Origin: Heterostelium album PN500
Taxonomy: Eukaryota; Evosea; Eumycetozoa; Acytosteliales; Acytosteliaceae
Assembly (NCBI RefSeq): GCF_000004825.1
Contig: NW_008805071.1
Span: 868,001-932,000, forward strand
Reading direction: 5' to 3'
DNA: 64,000 bases
The stretch's first letter is position 1. Every line of letters begins with the position of its first letter. Positions 25,022-35,131 of the stretch are shown piece after piece. Made by a program: the position numbers and the translations under genes. The notes under the pieces were generated by a model. The model was given only the letters and a program-made list of their open reading frames with translations, was not told the DNA's origin and did not search any database.

Positions 25022-25049
25022 CCAATTTCTCAATAATCCAACAAAACAT

Positions 25050-25260
25050 GTTTGCTGATTATTGCATTAAGTTCGTCGGTAGATAGTGTACTTTCTGTAG
25101 TATACCAGCAACCAAAAGCTGGTGTTGTGGTGGTATACGATGATGATTAATAACTTTTTCTAATAGTTTAAATCTATCTTCTAGTGTACTAAGTGTGTTG
25201 GTAAGTATACCACAGAAAGTACACTATCTACCGACGAACTTAATGCAATAATCAGCAAAC
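25050..25260. repeat. Near-perfect 56-bp inverted repeat (long hairpin)
   Basis: Bases 25050-25105 and 25205-25260 are reverse complements over 56 positions with a single mismatch, separated by 99 bases. Transcribed from either strand, this folds into a long hairpin. A smaller stem (ACCAGC/GCTGGT) lies in the loop. The arms read as coding (LLIIALSSSVDSVLSVVY) toward each other from both ends, so this looks like an inverted duplication of a short gene segment. Confidence 0.85.
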
Positions 25261-25264
25261 TACA

Positions 25265-25844
25265 TAACTGCAGTGTCACTACATAAACTAAGAACAACAA
25301 AACAACAATAAGCGTTACAACAGAGAACCACACCCAAATTAACGGCAACTACACCTTCAAATGTAATAAACCCGAAGGTACAATCGACTTTGATGTTATC
25401 GGTGTGTGCAGATTAAGATACCAGATATTGTAGCTGTAGACAGAACACAAACAGAAGACTTTATACGTGTCATGTGCGGTCGTATACCCCAACTCGTCAA
25501 ATCAAACACCTCGACAAAGCCTGTATTGTCACTGGTTCTCTGTTAAATATAACAATATTACTATTAGCTATAAAGCTAGGGTGGTTTCTAACTCCTACAC
25601 GATTGAAATGAATATATCACTTAATACTGTCGTTGAAGAATTGGTTGATTTACTAATTCTATCTTGTAATGAATTGAGGAAATGAGAAAAACTATAAATT
25701 TTGGTTTATCAATAATCATTAAAGAAAATAAAGTACACCCAATGATTTATTATAATAGACTTAAATTGCAATCCAATTCCTTTTTTTTAATTTTATCTTT
25801 TTTTTTTGTTCACTCATTATACTCTCTTTTGGAAAACAGATACT
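25265..25844 (+). other. Coding-like, fragmentary interval
   Basis: About 25300-25680 is less AT-rich than the surrounding spacer and contains several short open stretches in different frames (one includes HTQINGNYTFKCNKPEGTIDF). No start, splice sites or domain let me assemble a gene. It may be the decayed remainder of the sequence that supplied the arms of the adjacent inverted repeat. Confidence 0.3.
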
Positions 25845-26900
25845 ATGAACATAGCAAAAGATAAATTAATATTAATTCTAAAAAATGTTGTTTTAAGAAA
25901 ACAGATTTTTCAATATGTATACAACTTTAATCAGTTGTTTGACACTAAAGGTAACACTAGATATCGTTGGGTTGAAGTGATCGATAATCCAGAGGTTATG
26001 GCAGGCAATGGTTATGTCGATCAATTTAAACATTATCTAGAGAAATTAAACCGTTCGATTCCAACGCTACGAAACAATTATGTATTCACTCTGATGCGAA
26101 ATTCAATATCAGGAGGCAGCTTACCATTTCTAAGGTACATTGTTGATTGCATTCCACCCGATGAGATCGAAATATTCCTCACCAATGAATTGCTGTGTGA
26201 CGCTTCACAATGTGGTAAATTCGATATTATCAAATACATGGTCGATCGAACCAATAAATGGGACTACCAACGAGCATTGATAGTCGCTCCACTCTCTGGA
26301 AATCTAGAGATCGTTAAATTCTTTTCGGCAAAGTCGATTGAGCCGAGAACTACAGCGGTTCGTGAGTTAAAGTGTTGGCCTCACAATGTATTTAATAATG
26401 CCGCTGCGATTGGTCGTATAGATATTTTGGAATGGTTGACAGTCAACCGTCCACAAGACAGAGTTGGCAACCGGATGTATCAGGACGCAGCGGAAGCAGG
26501 ACATATTCATGTATTGGATTATCTGCGTGCCAACCAAGATCGCTCCAACGATACATACAATATCTATTCACTCTATGACTCGGCAATTCAAAACGATAAT
26601 CTTTCAGTTTTCCAATGGTTGTTTGTTAATGGTTATAAAAGCTCATTCAATATCATGAATCATGTGGCGGGTCGCGGTAACCTGAAGATTTTAAAGTGGC
26701 TTCATGAAAATACAAAAGAATCACCAACTACCGACGCCATAGATACAGCATCCGTCAATGGAAAACTAGATATCATCATATGGTTGTTTGAAAATAGGAC
26801 TGAAGGATGCACTAATAGAGCAATTACTGACGGGTCCTACTATACACGTCATTGGTTGGTACAGAACAGACCAGAGTTTAAAGATTATCATTTAAACTAA
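25845..26900 (+). CDS. Ankyrin-type repeat protein (dictyostelid family)
   Basis: A single exon of 351 residues, if the ATG at 25845 is used; the frame is open from 25806, but the earlier ATG lies in a T-rich leader. The N-terminus (LKNVVLRKQIFQYVYNFNQLF) matches the F-box-like opening of a large dictyostelid ankyrin family. Degenerate ankyrin units follow, each closing on a WL motif: ILEWLTVNRPQ, VLDYLRANQDR, VFQWLFVNGYK, ILKWLHENTKE, IIIWLFENRTEGC. Members are expanded and poorly characterised; protein binding, perhaps in a ubiquitin-ligase setting, is an inference from the N-terminal motif. A second, larger member lies at 29170-31602. Confidence 0.75.
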   Translation: MNIAKDKLILILKNVVLRKQIFQYVYNFNQLFDTKGNTRYRWVEVIDNPEVMAGNGYVDQFKHYLEKLNRSIPTLRNNYVFTLMRNSISGGSLPFLRYIVDCIPPDEIEIFLTNELLCDASQCGKFDIIKYMVDRTNKWDYQRALIVAPLSGNLEIVKFFSAKSIEPRTTAVRELKCWPHNVFNNAAAIGRIDILEWLTVNRPQDRVGNRMYQDAAEAGHIHVLDYLRANQDRSNDTYNIYSLYDSAIQNDNLSVFQWLFVNGYKSSFNIMNHVAGRGNLKILKWLHENTKESPTTDAIDTASVNGKLDIIIWLFENRTEGCTNRAITDGSYYTRHWLVQNRPEFKDYHLN

Positions 26901-27605
26901 TTTAAAATAAATTGTAATTATATTATAAACTTAAAACGTTGATTGTTTTTGTATTATTTTATTATAATTATAAGATCATCTAGATTTTAAAAGTTACCTT
27001 TTGCAATAAATTAAATTTAAAGCAATTGGTGCATCAATTAAAAATGTAATCTGATTAAAAAATGTATAAAAAAAATAGATAATTATAAACTAAAGTTAAT
27101 TGTTGTACCCAACCAATTTATAACCTTTTTTTATAAATAAAGACTTTAATAGTAATTTAGTACTAAAAAAATAAGCAAAAACAATAACCTAACCTTACAA
27201 AAAATTATAAATCTTTTTGCATAAAAATTTTATCCAATTTTATTTTTTTTTGATTAATTTTTTTTGATTAAAGAGACGACAATTTACAGACAAAGACAAT
27301 CACCTTAATAGCATTTTAAAACAAAAAAATCAGAAAAACCTTTTCATTACCTTTTATTTTATTTTATTTTATTTAATTTAACTTACTTTTTTTATAAATT
27401 ATTTATTTAGTTGTTCTTATAAATATATATAGATTTTTTATAACTATATCAAGATCAAAGAGTAATATTAATAATAAATAGGTTAAAAAATAAATAAATA
27501 AATATATAAAAAGTAGAATAGAATCCTATCCTTGTATTTGTAGTTTGAAAAGTAGAAGTAGAAGAAGAAGTAAAATCAAAAAAAAAAAATAATAATAATA
27601 ACAAA
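26901..27605. other. Intergenic, nothing recognised
   Basis: AT-rich spacer with T and A tracts that leads into the SPT1 gene. No gene or RNA is seen. Confidence 0.5.
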
Positions 27606-29109
27606 ATGACAACATTAAATGAATTGTTAAATTCAAAGAATATTGAAAGTTTTATTACGAATCTAAGTGCACCACATCTTTTTTTGCATGGCTTGATGCT
27701 GTTGTTCATTGTATATCTACTTTCAAAGAGACCATTTAAGCCTCGTCAGAACGATTCTCTCTCAAAGTCAGAGGAAGAAGAGTTGATCAGAGACTGGCGT
27801 CCAATCCCACTCGCACCAAAGCTCTCAAAGATGCAGATTCTCAACTCAAAGGAAGTGGTGATCACCTCTACCACACCGACACACGTCACCGTCAACGGAC
27901 ATAGCAACGTACTGAACTTGGCACGTACCAACTACCTCGGTTTCATCGGACACCCCGAAGTGCAAGCGAAAGCCGAGGAAACCATTCGCAAGTACGGTGT
28001 CGGTTCGTGTGGACCGCGTGGATTCTACGGTTCGATCGACGTGCACATTGAGCTCGAGAAACGTCTCGGTAAGTTCATGAGCACTGTGCCTGCCATTCTC
28101 TACTCGTCGGGTTACGCCACCATCTCCTCTACGATTCCTTCGTTCTCAAAGATCGGTGATATCATCATTGCCGATCGTTGTGTATCGCAACCGATTCAAG
28201 TAGGTTTGTCGCTCTCTCGTAGTCAAGTACACTACTTTAAGCACAACGACATCAAGGATCTCACTAGAATCTTGGAGTTGACCAACAAGACCGGAGAGAA
28301 AGGAAAGATCTCTAGAAAGTTTGTTGTCGTCGAGGGTATCTACTACAACACCGGTGAACTCTGTGCACTTCCACAAATAATGGCACTCAAAGATAAATAC
28401 AAATTCAGAATCATCATCGATGAATCTCATTCAATTGGTATCTTGGGTAAAACTGGTAGAGGTATAACCGAGCATTATAATATTGATGTAAGTATATAAT
28501 ATTATAAATAATTATAAGTTATGATGATTAACTTGAACCATAATATTAATATTAATAAATATATATATACAGGCTGAACAAGTTGAAATTAGAACTGCAA
28601 GTTTGGCAAATGCATTTTCATCGGGTGGTGGATTCTGTGTTGGTTCCGATACAGTTGTTACTCATCAACGTTTGAATGGTGTTGGATATGTATTCTCTGC
28701 ATCGTTACCACCATACTTGGCAACCTCTGCCACCAAAGCTATCGATCTGTTGGATTCCAATCCAGATTTGCTCAATTCATTGAGTCATAACATTCATTAT
28801 ATGTACAAGGAACTCCAAGACAACCTCAGAGGTTTGAAGGTATGTGGCTCGCCACTCTCACCGGTAATTCATTTGCGTTTGAAAGAATCCACAGGAAACA
28901 GAGAGGACGACGAGAAGCTATTGGAACAACTCGTTGACAAATCACTGGACAGCGGTGTATTAATAACTCGTGCTAAGTATGTTGAAACCGAGAAATTCAT
29001 TCCGGAACCATCGATTCGTTTGTGTATCAATGCCGTTCTATCAGAGGCTGACCTTGACTTTGCAATCAATGTTTTGAAATCAGTTTCACAATCGACCTTT
29101 AAGAATTAA
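27606..29109 (+). CDS. sptA: Serine palmitoyltransferase subunit 1 (LCB1/SPTLC1)
   Basis: Two exons (27606-28487, 28573-29109) give 472 residues. A hydrophobic segment near residues 25-42 (FLHGLMLLFIVYLL) anchors the protein in the ER. The alpha-oxoamine synthase fold follows, with NLARTNYLGFIGHPEV, KYGVGSCGPRGFYG (Cys135 corresponds to the residue mutated in human SPTLC1 neuropathy), ILYSSGYATISSTIPSF, FVVVEGIYYNTGELCALP, IIIDESHSIGILGKTGRG and a C-terminal half with SSGGGFCVGS. The PLP-binding lysine is absent, as normal for this subunit; catalysis belongs to the LCB2 partner. The dimer condenses serine and palmitoyl-CoA, the first step of sphingolipid synthesis. Confidence 0.93.
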
Positions 29110-29169
29110 TTAATCAATTATATAAAGTTAAATATTCTAAAATTAATAATAATTATATATTTATTGTTT

Positions 29170-31602
29170 TTATTTATTATTATTATTGTTTATTATTAAT
29201 TTATTACATATTTTAATTATATTTATTTGACCATAGGATATCGATAGATTATATATTTCGTTGAGTATTGTATCTCTATGAGTGTTATGTACAAGGTTAA
29301 GATCGAATATCGATTGTATCTCTTTATATTGGTTGTTCTTTACAAGTTGTTTCGGTGTTGATGCTATGAATGGTTGAGTGGTTGGGTGATTCTTTAGGTA
29401 TTGTTTTAGCACGATGTTGAATGCATCTCTATGAGCATCTGAATCTTCGGTCATTAGGAATCTTAGGAGATACCGTAGGTCTAGATCACTACTTGGTAAC
29501 AAGTACTCTAGAATATCTGGATACTTTAGTGATTGACGAATGAACTTTGGTTTCATCAGCGTCGTTCTAAAGTAATCCGCTGTGAATTTGTGTTCCAACA
29601 TATAGGTAACTTGATCGAGATATCCACATTCAATGGCACGTCTCAATGCATCGATTACATATTGATCATCTACGAGATTACGCTCGACAATGTACTTTAC
29701 GATATCGGTGAATCCACGTTCGCATGCCGCCTTGAGAGCGGATGGAGGACAAAGTTGTTGATGTCGTTCAATGAGATATCGAAACAATTCTAACGAGCCT
29801 GATGTTGCGCAGTTGTATATAGAGTAATCGGCGTAGTTAATAGGCATCTCTTCGAGCAGTTCCAAGAGCGATTTCGATACTGGGAATGTAGAGATGTCAA
29901 CGACACTATCGTTGTGCTCGATGACACCGCGTTGATGTAGCATACGAACGACTTGTTCAAGGAAGGGATACCAAGACAACCTCCTAGCAAAAAAGTAACA
30001 GATATCGTTTATACTAACTTGTACTCGTATCGAACTGTCTAAAACCATCTGTAGAGCAGCTATATATGCATTGCCATCGATTTTACTTGTATTTCCTTGC
30101 CGGCAGTTACTGCTCCTGTCACTGGAGTAAGGATCGGGTACCTCTATTTCAAGATTAGGACTTTGTTTGATTAATATCGACAGTATCTTTAAGTAGCCAT
30201 GAGTGATCGCTGCCGATATTGCCGCTACATAGTCAATTTGAAACAGTTGTTGATTCTCCATTATATATTCAATGACGTCGTCCAGTCTGTGTTCAATAGC
30301 AGTCGCTAATAGAAACCGGAATCTACATTCAAAGTATCTATTGTTTAACAATCTTTTCAGTATATCAATGCTACAATATTGATGGTAAAGATCATCCAAT
30401 ATCCATTTGCCGTCAGCCTCCAAAGATGTAGTAGTGGGCTTAACATGGTCAATGATATAGTTGATAATATCGATAGATGATTGATAGATTAATGCTTGCT
30501 GAATTTTTCCTTCTGTTAGCTCCGTGTAGTTTAGAATGGTTCGGAAAGAATGAATGTCACCACGCGATATCGCCAGTGAGATGACATCGTCGACAATGAT
30601 CTCTTCGCGCTGGTAATACTTGAGAACTAGCTGTAGGAACTGGTTGTCATACTCAAACATACTTTCATGAAAGCATATTTTTCTTCGTTTGAATAGCATT
30701 TCAGCGGCTTTGTATTCACCAGCATCCATTGCCTTGAGAGTGATAACCTGCCAGACATCATGATAGCTCTCTCCAAGTTTGAAATGTTTCGCCAAGTTGA
30801 TTCTCTTATGATATCTGAGCAATAGATCATAGGTTCGTTCCGAATCCGACTCCAAAGCTTCATTGATCTTTATATTTAAAATCTTTCCATTTCCAAGTGA
30901 TTCACCACCAGTGTTGCCGTTAAAATCCAAGTTTCCTATACTCTCATATATCTCTGACTCTTCTGAATTTGAATCTAAATAGAAATGATCTTGATTGTCG
31001 TCTTCTGAATCAGATAACTCTGGATTGATTGAATCTCTAACCACAGGATGGTGTATCATTAGATATTTAATAAAGTTGGCAAGCATCAAGTATCGATGTG
31101 AATTGATGATGGTGAACAATATACTACCAATATGTTCAAAGTCGATCCTCAGTGAAAGTACGATATCAAAGATTTCCGTGTATCCTTGTTTGATAATTGT
31201 GAGGATATCCTTTAATGCCATTGGTTGCTCACCAAAGTCAGACAATGACTTTATATTATCCATTAGATAATTGACAACTCTTAAATTACCTGTTAACATT
31301 GCTTCTTTTAAAGTTGAAATAGGTTGATATTGTTTATTATTATTATTACTATTACTATTATTCCTATTGAAATATTCTAAAAGTAAATGTGTATTCTCAA
31401 AGAATAAATCATTTCTACCAAATTTCAACATTGTAACAAGCGAGTCATTATTTATATATGTACCCTTGGTTGGATTAATAAAAGTGGTTGGTGATCCTCT
31501 GTGTATTGAATAGACATGATTAAATATCAATTTAGATATAACTATATTATTGATTAGCTTTTTAAAAAGAAAACTGCTTTGATCATCTACATTATTATAC
31601 AT
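29170..31602 (-). CDS. Large ankyrin-type repeat protein (dictyostelid family)
   Basis: A single-exon gene of 810 residues, convergent with SPT1 and only about 60 bases from it. The N-terminus (FLFKKLINNIVISKLIFNHVYSIHR) is the same F-box-like helix pair as in the 25845 gene, followed by a hydrophobic, degenerate ankyrin array: LREAMLTGNLRVVNYLMDNIK-like units, VISLAISRGDIHSFRTIL, AISAAITHGYLKILSILIK, ALKAACERGFTDIVKYIVE, ALRRAIECGYLDQVTYMLE. An acidic Ser/Asp/Glu loop interrupts the array at about 31010-30880. Probably an adaptor or scaffold; no catalytic motif. The two family members flank SPT1, which suggests local duplication of the family. Confidence 0.75.
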   Translation of the reverse strand: MYNNVDDQSSFLFKKLINNIVISKLIFNHVYSIHRGSPTTFINPTKGTYINNDSLVTMLKFGRNDLFFENTHLLLEYFNRNNSNSNNNNKQYQPISTLKEAMLTGNLRVVNYLMDNIKSLSDFGEQPMALKDILTIIKQGYTEIFDIVLSLRIDFEHIGSILFTIINSHRYLMLANFIKYLMIHHPVVRDSINPELSDSEDDNQDHFYLDSNSEESEIYESIGNLDFNGNTGGESLGNGKILNIKINEALESDSERTYDLLLRYHKRINLAKHFKLGESYHDVWQVITLKAMDAGEYKAAEMLFKRRKICFHESMFEYDNQFLQLVLKYYQREEIIVDDVISLAISRGDIHSFRTILNYTELTEGKIQQALIYQSSIDIINYIIDHVKPTTTSLEADGKWILDDLYHQYCSIDILKRLLNNRYFECRFRFLLATAIEHRLDDVIEYIMENQQLFQIDYVAAISAAITHGYLKILSILIKQSPNLEIEVPDPYSSDRSSNCRQGNTSKIDGNAYIAALQMVLDSSIRVQVSINDICYFFARRLSWYPFLEQVVRMLHQRGVIEHNDSVVDISTFPVSKSLLELLEEMPINYADYSIYNCATSGSLELFRYLIERHQQLCPPSALKAACERGFTDIVKYIVERNLVDDQYVIDALRRAIECGYLDQVTYMLEHKFTADYFRTTLMKPKFIRQSLKYPDILEYLLPSSDLDLRYLLRFLMTEDSDAHRDAFNIVLKQYLKNHPTTQPFIASTPKQLVKNNQYKEIQSIFDLNLVHNTHRDTILNEIYNLSISYGQINIIKICNKLIINNNNNK

Positions 31603-32430
31603 ATTTAAACTATTGATAAATTGTAATTAAAAGATCGAATCAGAAAAAAAATAAAAGTAATCATAAAAAGAAATAAATAAAAAAAATAAAAAAAAAAGTA
31701 GAAATTTCATTTTTCTTTAAGTAATTGTAAATTTGCAATTTATTTCTTTCTTTTTTTTTTTTTTTTTTTGGTAAGGGTTTAAAAAATTTAAATGTTTCTT
31801 ATTATTATTATTAAGTTTATTTGTTATAAATTTTACTCTTTAGATAAGATGAAAATCTTTGAAAAACAAGAACATTGTTTGAAACAATATCCTTTATAAT
31901 AATTTAGACTTTTAAGCTAAAATAGTGTCGGTTTATAATGAGAGATCCGATTCATTGAATATCTGCCGTGGTTATAAATTTGCAAATTTTTTTGTTCAAA
32001 AATTTTTGTAGGTTTTTTTTTTAGCAAAAGGTGGACAAAAAGAAAGATGTAAGTTTTCGATTCTTGGTCACTTCAATACGCTTTAGTCTGAAAGATTGTT
32101 TTAACTAGTTGAAATCGTGATGACACTCAGCTTTCTTCAGAAGAATATAGCTATTGTTTTCAACTTTTTAAAAAATTATTTATTTTTGTTTTTTTTTTTT
32201 TTTGTGTGTTTAAATTAAAAAAAATCAAAAGTTCATTTTTATAAATTAAACAACATATAAGATCTTTTTAAAATTTATTTTAGTTTTTTTAAAAAACTTC
32301 ATTGTATAATTATTTATATATTATTATTAATAAATATTGTAAAAAGAAAAAATAATATATATATTTTATTATTTATTATTTTTGTATTTTTTTAATTTAA
32401 TATCAAAACAAACATAAAGGAAGGAAGGCA
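31603..32430. other. Intergenic, promoters of divergent genes
   Basis: Lies between the minus-strand ankyrin gene and the plus-strand MIT-LIM-arrestin gene, so both promoters face outward here. About 31900-32160 is slightly less AT-rich, but I find no ORF, tRNA or snoRNA boxes in a valid order. Confidence 0.45.
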
Positions 32431-34244
32431 ATGGCAACTGAAATATTACAAACAGGTTTACAACTTGCCAGATCGGCGGTGGAAGCCGATCAGAATAAAA
32501 ACTATACGTTGGCATCGACATTGTATGAACAGGCTATTCTCAATTTGAAGTTGGCCATCATCAGTGAGAAAGACCCAGCAAAGACAGCGTTGATCTCATC
32601 AAAGGTCGAGGAGTACACACAACGTAACAAGTTCATTAAGAGTATGGCTCCGCAAATGCCTGCTGCTCAACCAACTGCCGCACCACAATCAAACAACTTG
32701 GCGTTCAATTTCCCATCGATACCATCCTCTGTTTCACCCGCTGTTGCCAATACACCAGCAAACACAATCCACTCATTTCCACAACTACCTCAAACACAAC
32801 CACAACCAACATTCTCACAACAACCATCATTCCCACAATTACAACAACCATCATTCCAACAACAACAACAGCAACAATCACAAGCCAATATATCAAGATT
32901 ATCATCTTTACATTCTGGAGATCAATTTACACAGAAATCAAATATGGGTAGAGTAGAATGTAAGTGAAATAATAATAATAATTGGATATTGTTGAAAATT
33001 ATGTTTGATCATTAATATTTCTATATTTTAAAGCATATGAAATAGCTACAAATTTAGCAATGAAAGGTAGAAAGGAAGAGGAATCTAGAGATTATAAAAA
33101 GGCAAGTGAGTACTACCAACAAGCTTGTTCATACTTTTTGATTGCTATCAAATCTGAACCAGACTCTATCATTAAAAAGAGTATTAGTGATGAAGCAAAG
33201 ATCTATTTAGATCGTGTAGAAACTTTGAAACCATATATACAACAACAAGCACAACAACAGCAACAACCAATATTTACAAATACAACAACAACTGTTAGTA
33301 GTACAAGTATATTAGGTAATTTCCCAACTGTAGGTGGTGGTGGTGGTATGAATAATAGTAATTCAGCTCTAAGTCAATTCCCATCCGTCGGTAGCATGAA
33401 CAATATGAATATAATCAACAATAATAACAATAACGGGCTGAATGGAAGTGGTGGATTCCCAAGAGTAGGTAGCTCAGGTAGTATAGGAAGTAATGGATCC
33501 GGTGGATATGGATCGCCAATAGGAAATGGCACTGGAATGTTGATGTCGCCAACCTCGACAGTTCCATCGACATTCACTGGTGGCGATCGTTGTGCTGCCT
33601 GTGGTGCCACTCTCTCTACCAACAGCATCAAAGCACTCGAGCGTTCATGGCATCCCGAGTGCTTCTCTGTGACCATCATTTGTGCCGGTTGTCAAAAGCC
33701 ATTCTCACTGGTCAATCTCTCATTGAAGGTCAAAGACAACCGTGCCTATCATCCACATTGTTTCGAGTCCACCACCGGTCTCTACCAAGAGGAACGACGA
33801 ACATTCGTTGGCAAGTCCAAGGCACTGTTCTTCTCGATCCAATTACAGAGAAAGTTCTATCGTGCCGGTGAAACTGTACAATTTGCATTTATCATTGACA
33901 ATCCAACTTCAAAGAAAGTCGACAAGGTCGTTGCCTACATGCTCATGACCGAGACGCGAATGGAGATTGTTGGAACTGCCTATGAGAGACGTTCTCGAAA
34001 GACCGTTGCTAAGCTTGGTCGTTGCGAGTTCTTCCAATCCACGAAATTCCCACTCTCCAAAGACCGATTCGAAGGTGACTTTTTCTTTTCGATTCCACCC
34101 AATGTATTACCATCGGAAGTAGCTGGTGTCGATGCCAGCTTCGTTCGTGAGTATCAGTTAGTAGTTAAATGTGTAGGATCAGTTCTCAAAGTAATGAAAG
34201 TTAAACTTAGATTCAATTTAAATATATTAGAATCAAAGAAATAA
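32431..34244 (+). CDS. MIT-LIM-arrestin domain adaptor (Adc family)
   Basis: Two exons (32431-32959, 33034-34244) encode 579 residues. Residues 1-75 are a three-helix MIT-like domain (LARSAVEADQNKNYTLASTLY). A Gln/Pro linker follows, then a second MIT-like unit (ATNLAMKGRKEEESRDYKKA, starting at about 180) and an Asn/Gly/Ser linker. A LIM domain spans about 363-420 (CAACG...HPECF, CAGC...HPHCF, zinc ligands complete). The C-terminal arrestin-like beta-sandwich follows (ALFFSIQLQRKFYRAGETVQ). MIT domains bind ESCRT-III tails and arrestin-related proteins select membrane cargo, so the likely role is endosomal sorting. D. discoideum has arrestin-domain (Adc) proteins with accessory domains; I cannot say which member this is. 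Confidence 0.82.
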
Positions 34245-35131
34245 GAAAAGATAAGATAAATTAAGATAGGATATAAAACCAAAAAGATATTTTATTAAAA
34301 TAAATAACATGTAACTTAATATTATATTTTTTTTTGGTTTTTTTTTTTTTTTTTTTACATTTTTTATCAGATATCAATGGGCTCGTCTAGTTGATTGTCT
34401 ATCATTGTATCTTTGTTTTAACTCAGTAAGTGTTCGTTTCAAAAAGATGGTTTACTTTTGCTTAATTATTTATTGTTTAATTAATCAATAGACTGGTCAA
34501 GTGATTATCTATCATAATATCTTTGTTTGACTGAGTTGATTTCAAAAAAATTATTCTTCTTTTAAATTTTTAAAAAAATTATAAAATTAAAAAAAAATTA
34601 GAAATCATTATTCGATAAATTTGATATCAATAGACTTGTGTGATTATCTATTATTATATCTTTCCTTATAAGGTGTTGATTCAAAAAAGATATTTCTTGT
34701 TTTTTGTAAATAAATAAAAATAAAAAAAATAATAAAAATTAAAAAAAAATTAAAAAAAAACACACTCCAAAACTATGATCATTTTCACTAACACCAAAAA
34801 AAAAATGGTCGTTTTCAACAATGAAAATACATTCAATCAATAATCATATACACACCTTATTATAATGATAAAAACATCTTTTTATAAAATGTACATCTAC
34901 TTATATATATTAGTTATACAAATCAACATCAATGAGAAATTTGTTTAAATTATTATTAAATTCAAAATGAGTGTTATCGTCGTTGAATCAACCAAATTTG
35001 TTAACTTACCATCAAAATTATCTTTAATTTTAGTTTGGTAGATAGATTTATCTATGAACTAATTATTATAATAATTATAAATTAACTCCAACTGACTATC
35101 TTATTTATTAAAATATTTATATATATATGTT
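34245..35131. other. Intergenic with three diverged direct repeats
   Basis: The repeats lie at about 34370-34450, 34483-34558 and 34623-34699. Each begins ATCAATRGRCT and passes through GTGATTATCTATCA, ATATCTTTG and TTGATTTCAAAAA-like sequence, with AT-rich filler between them. No ORF. To the right is the promoter of the giant gene; an 8-codon upstream ATG frame overlaps the start at 35127. Confidence 0.6.

Noticed and set aside
32041-32170. Possible C/D snoRNA (GTGATGA and CTGA boxes)
   Set aside because: The CTGA lies before the GTGATGA on this strand and the boxes are not paired by a terminal stem.
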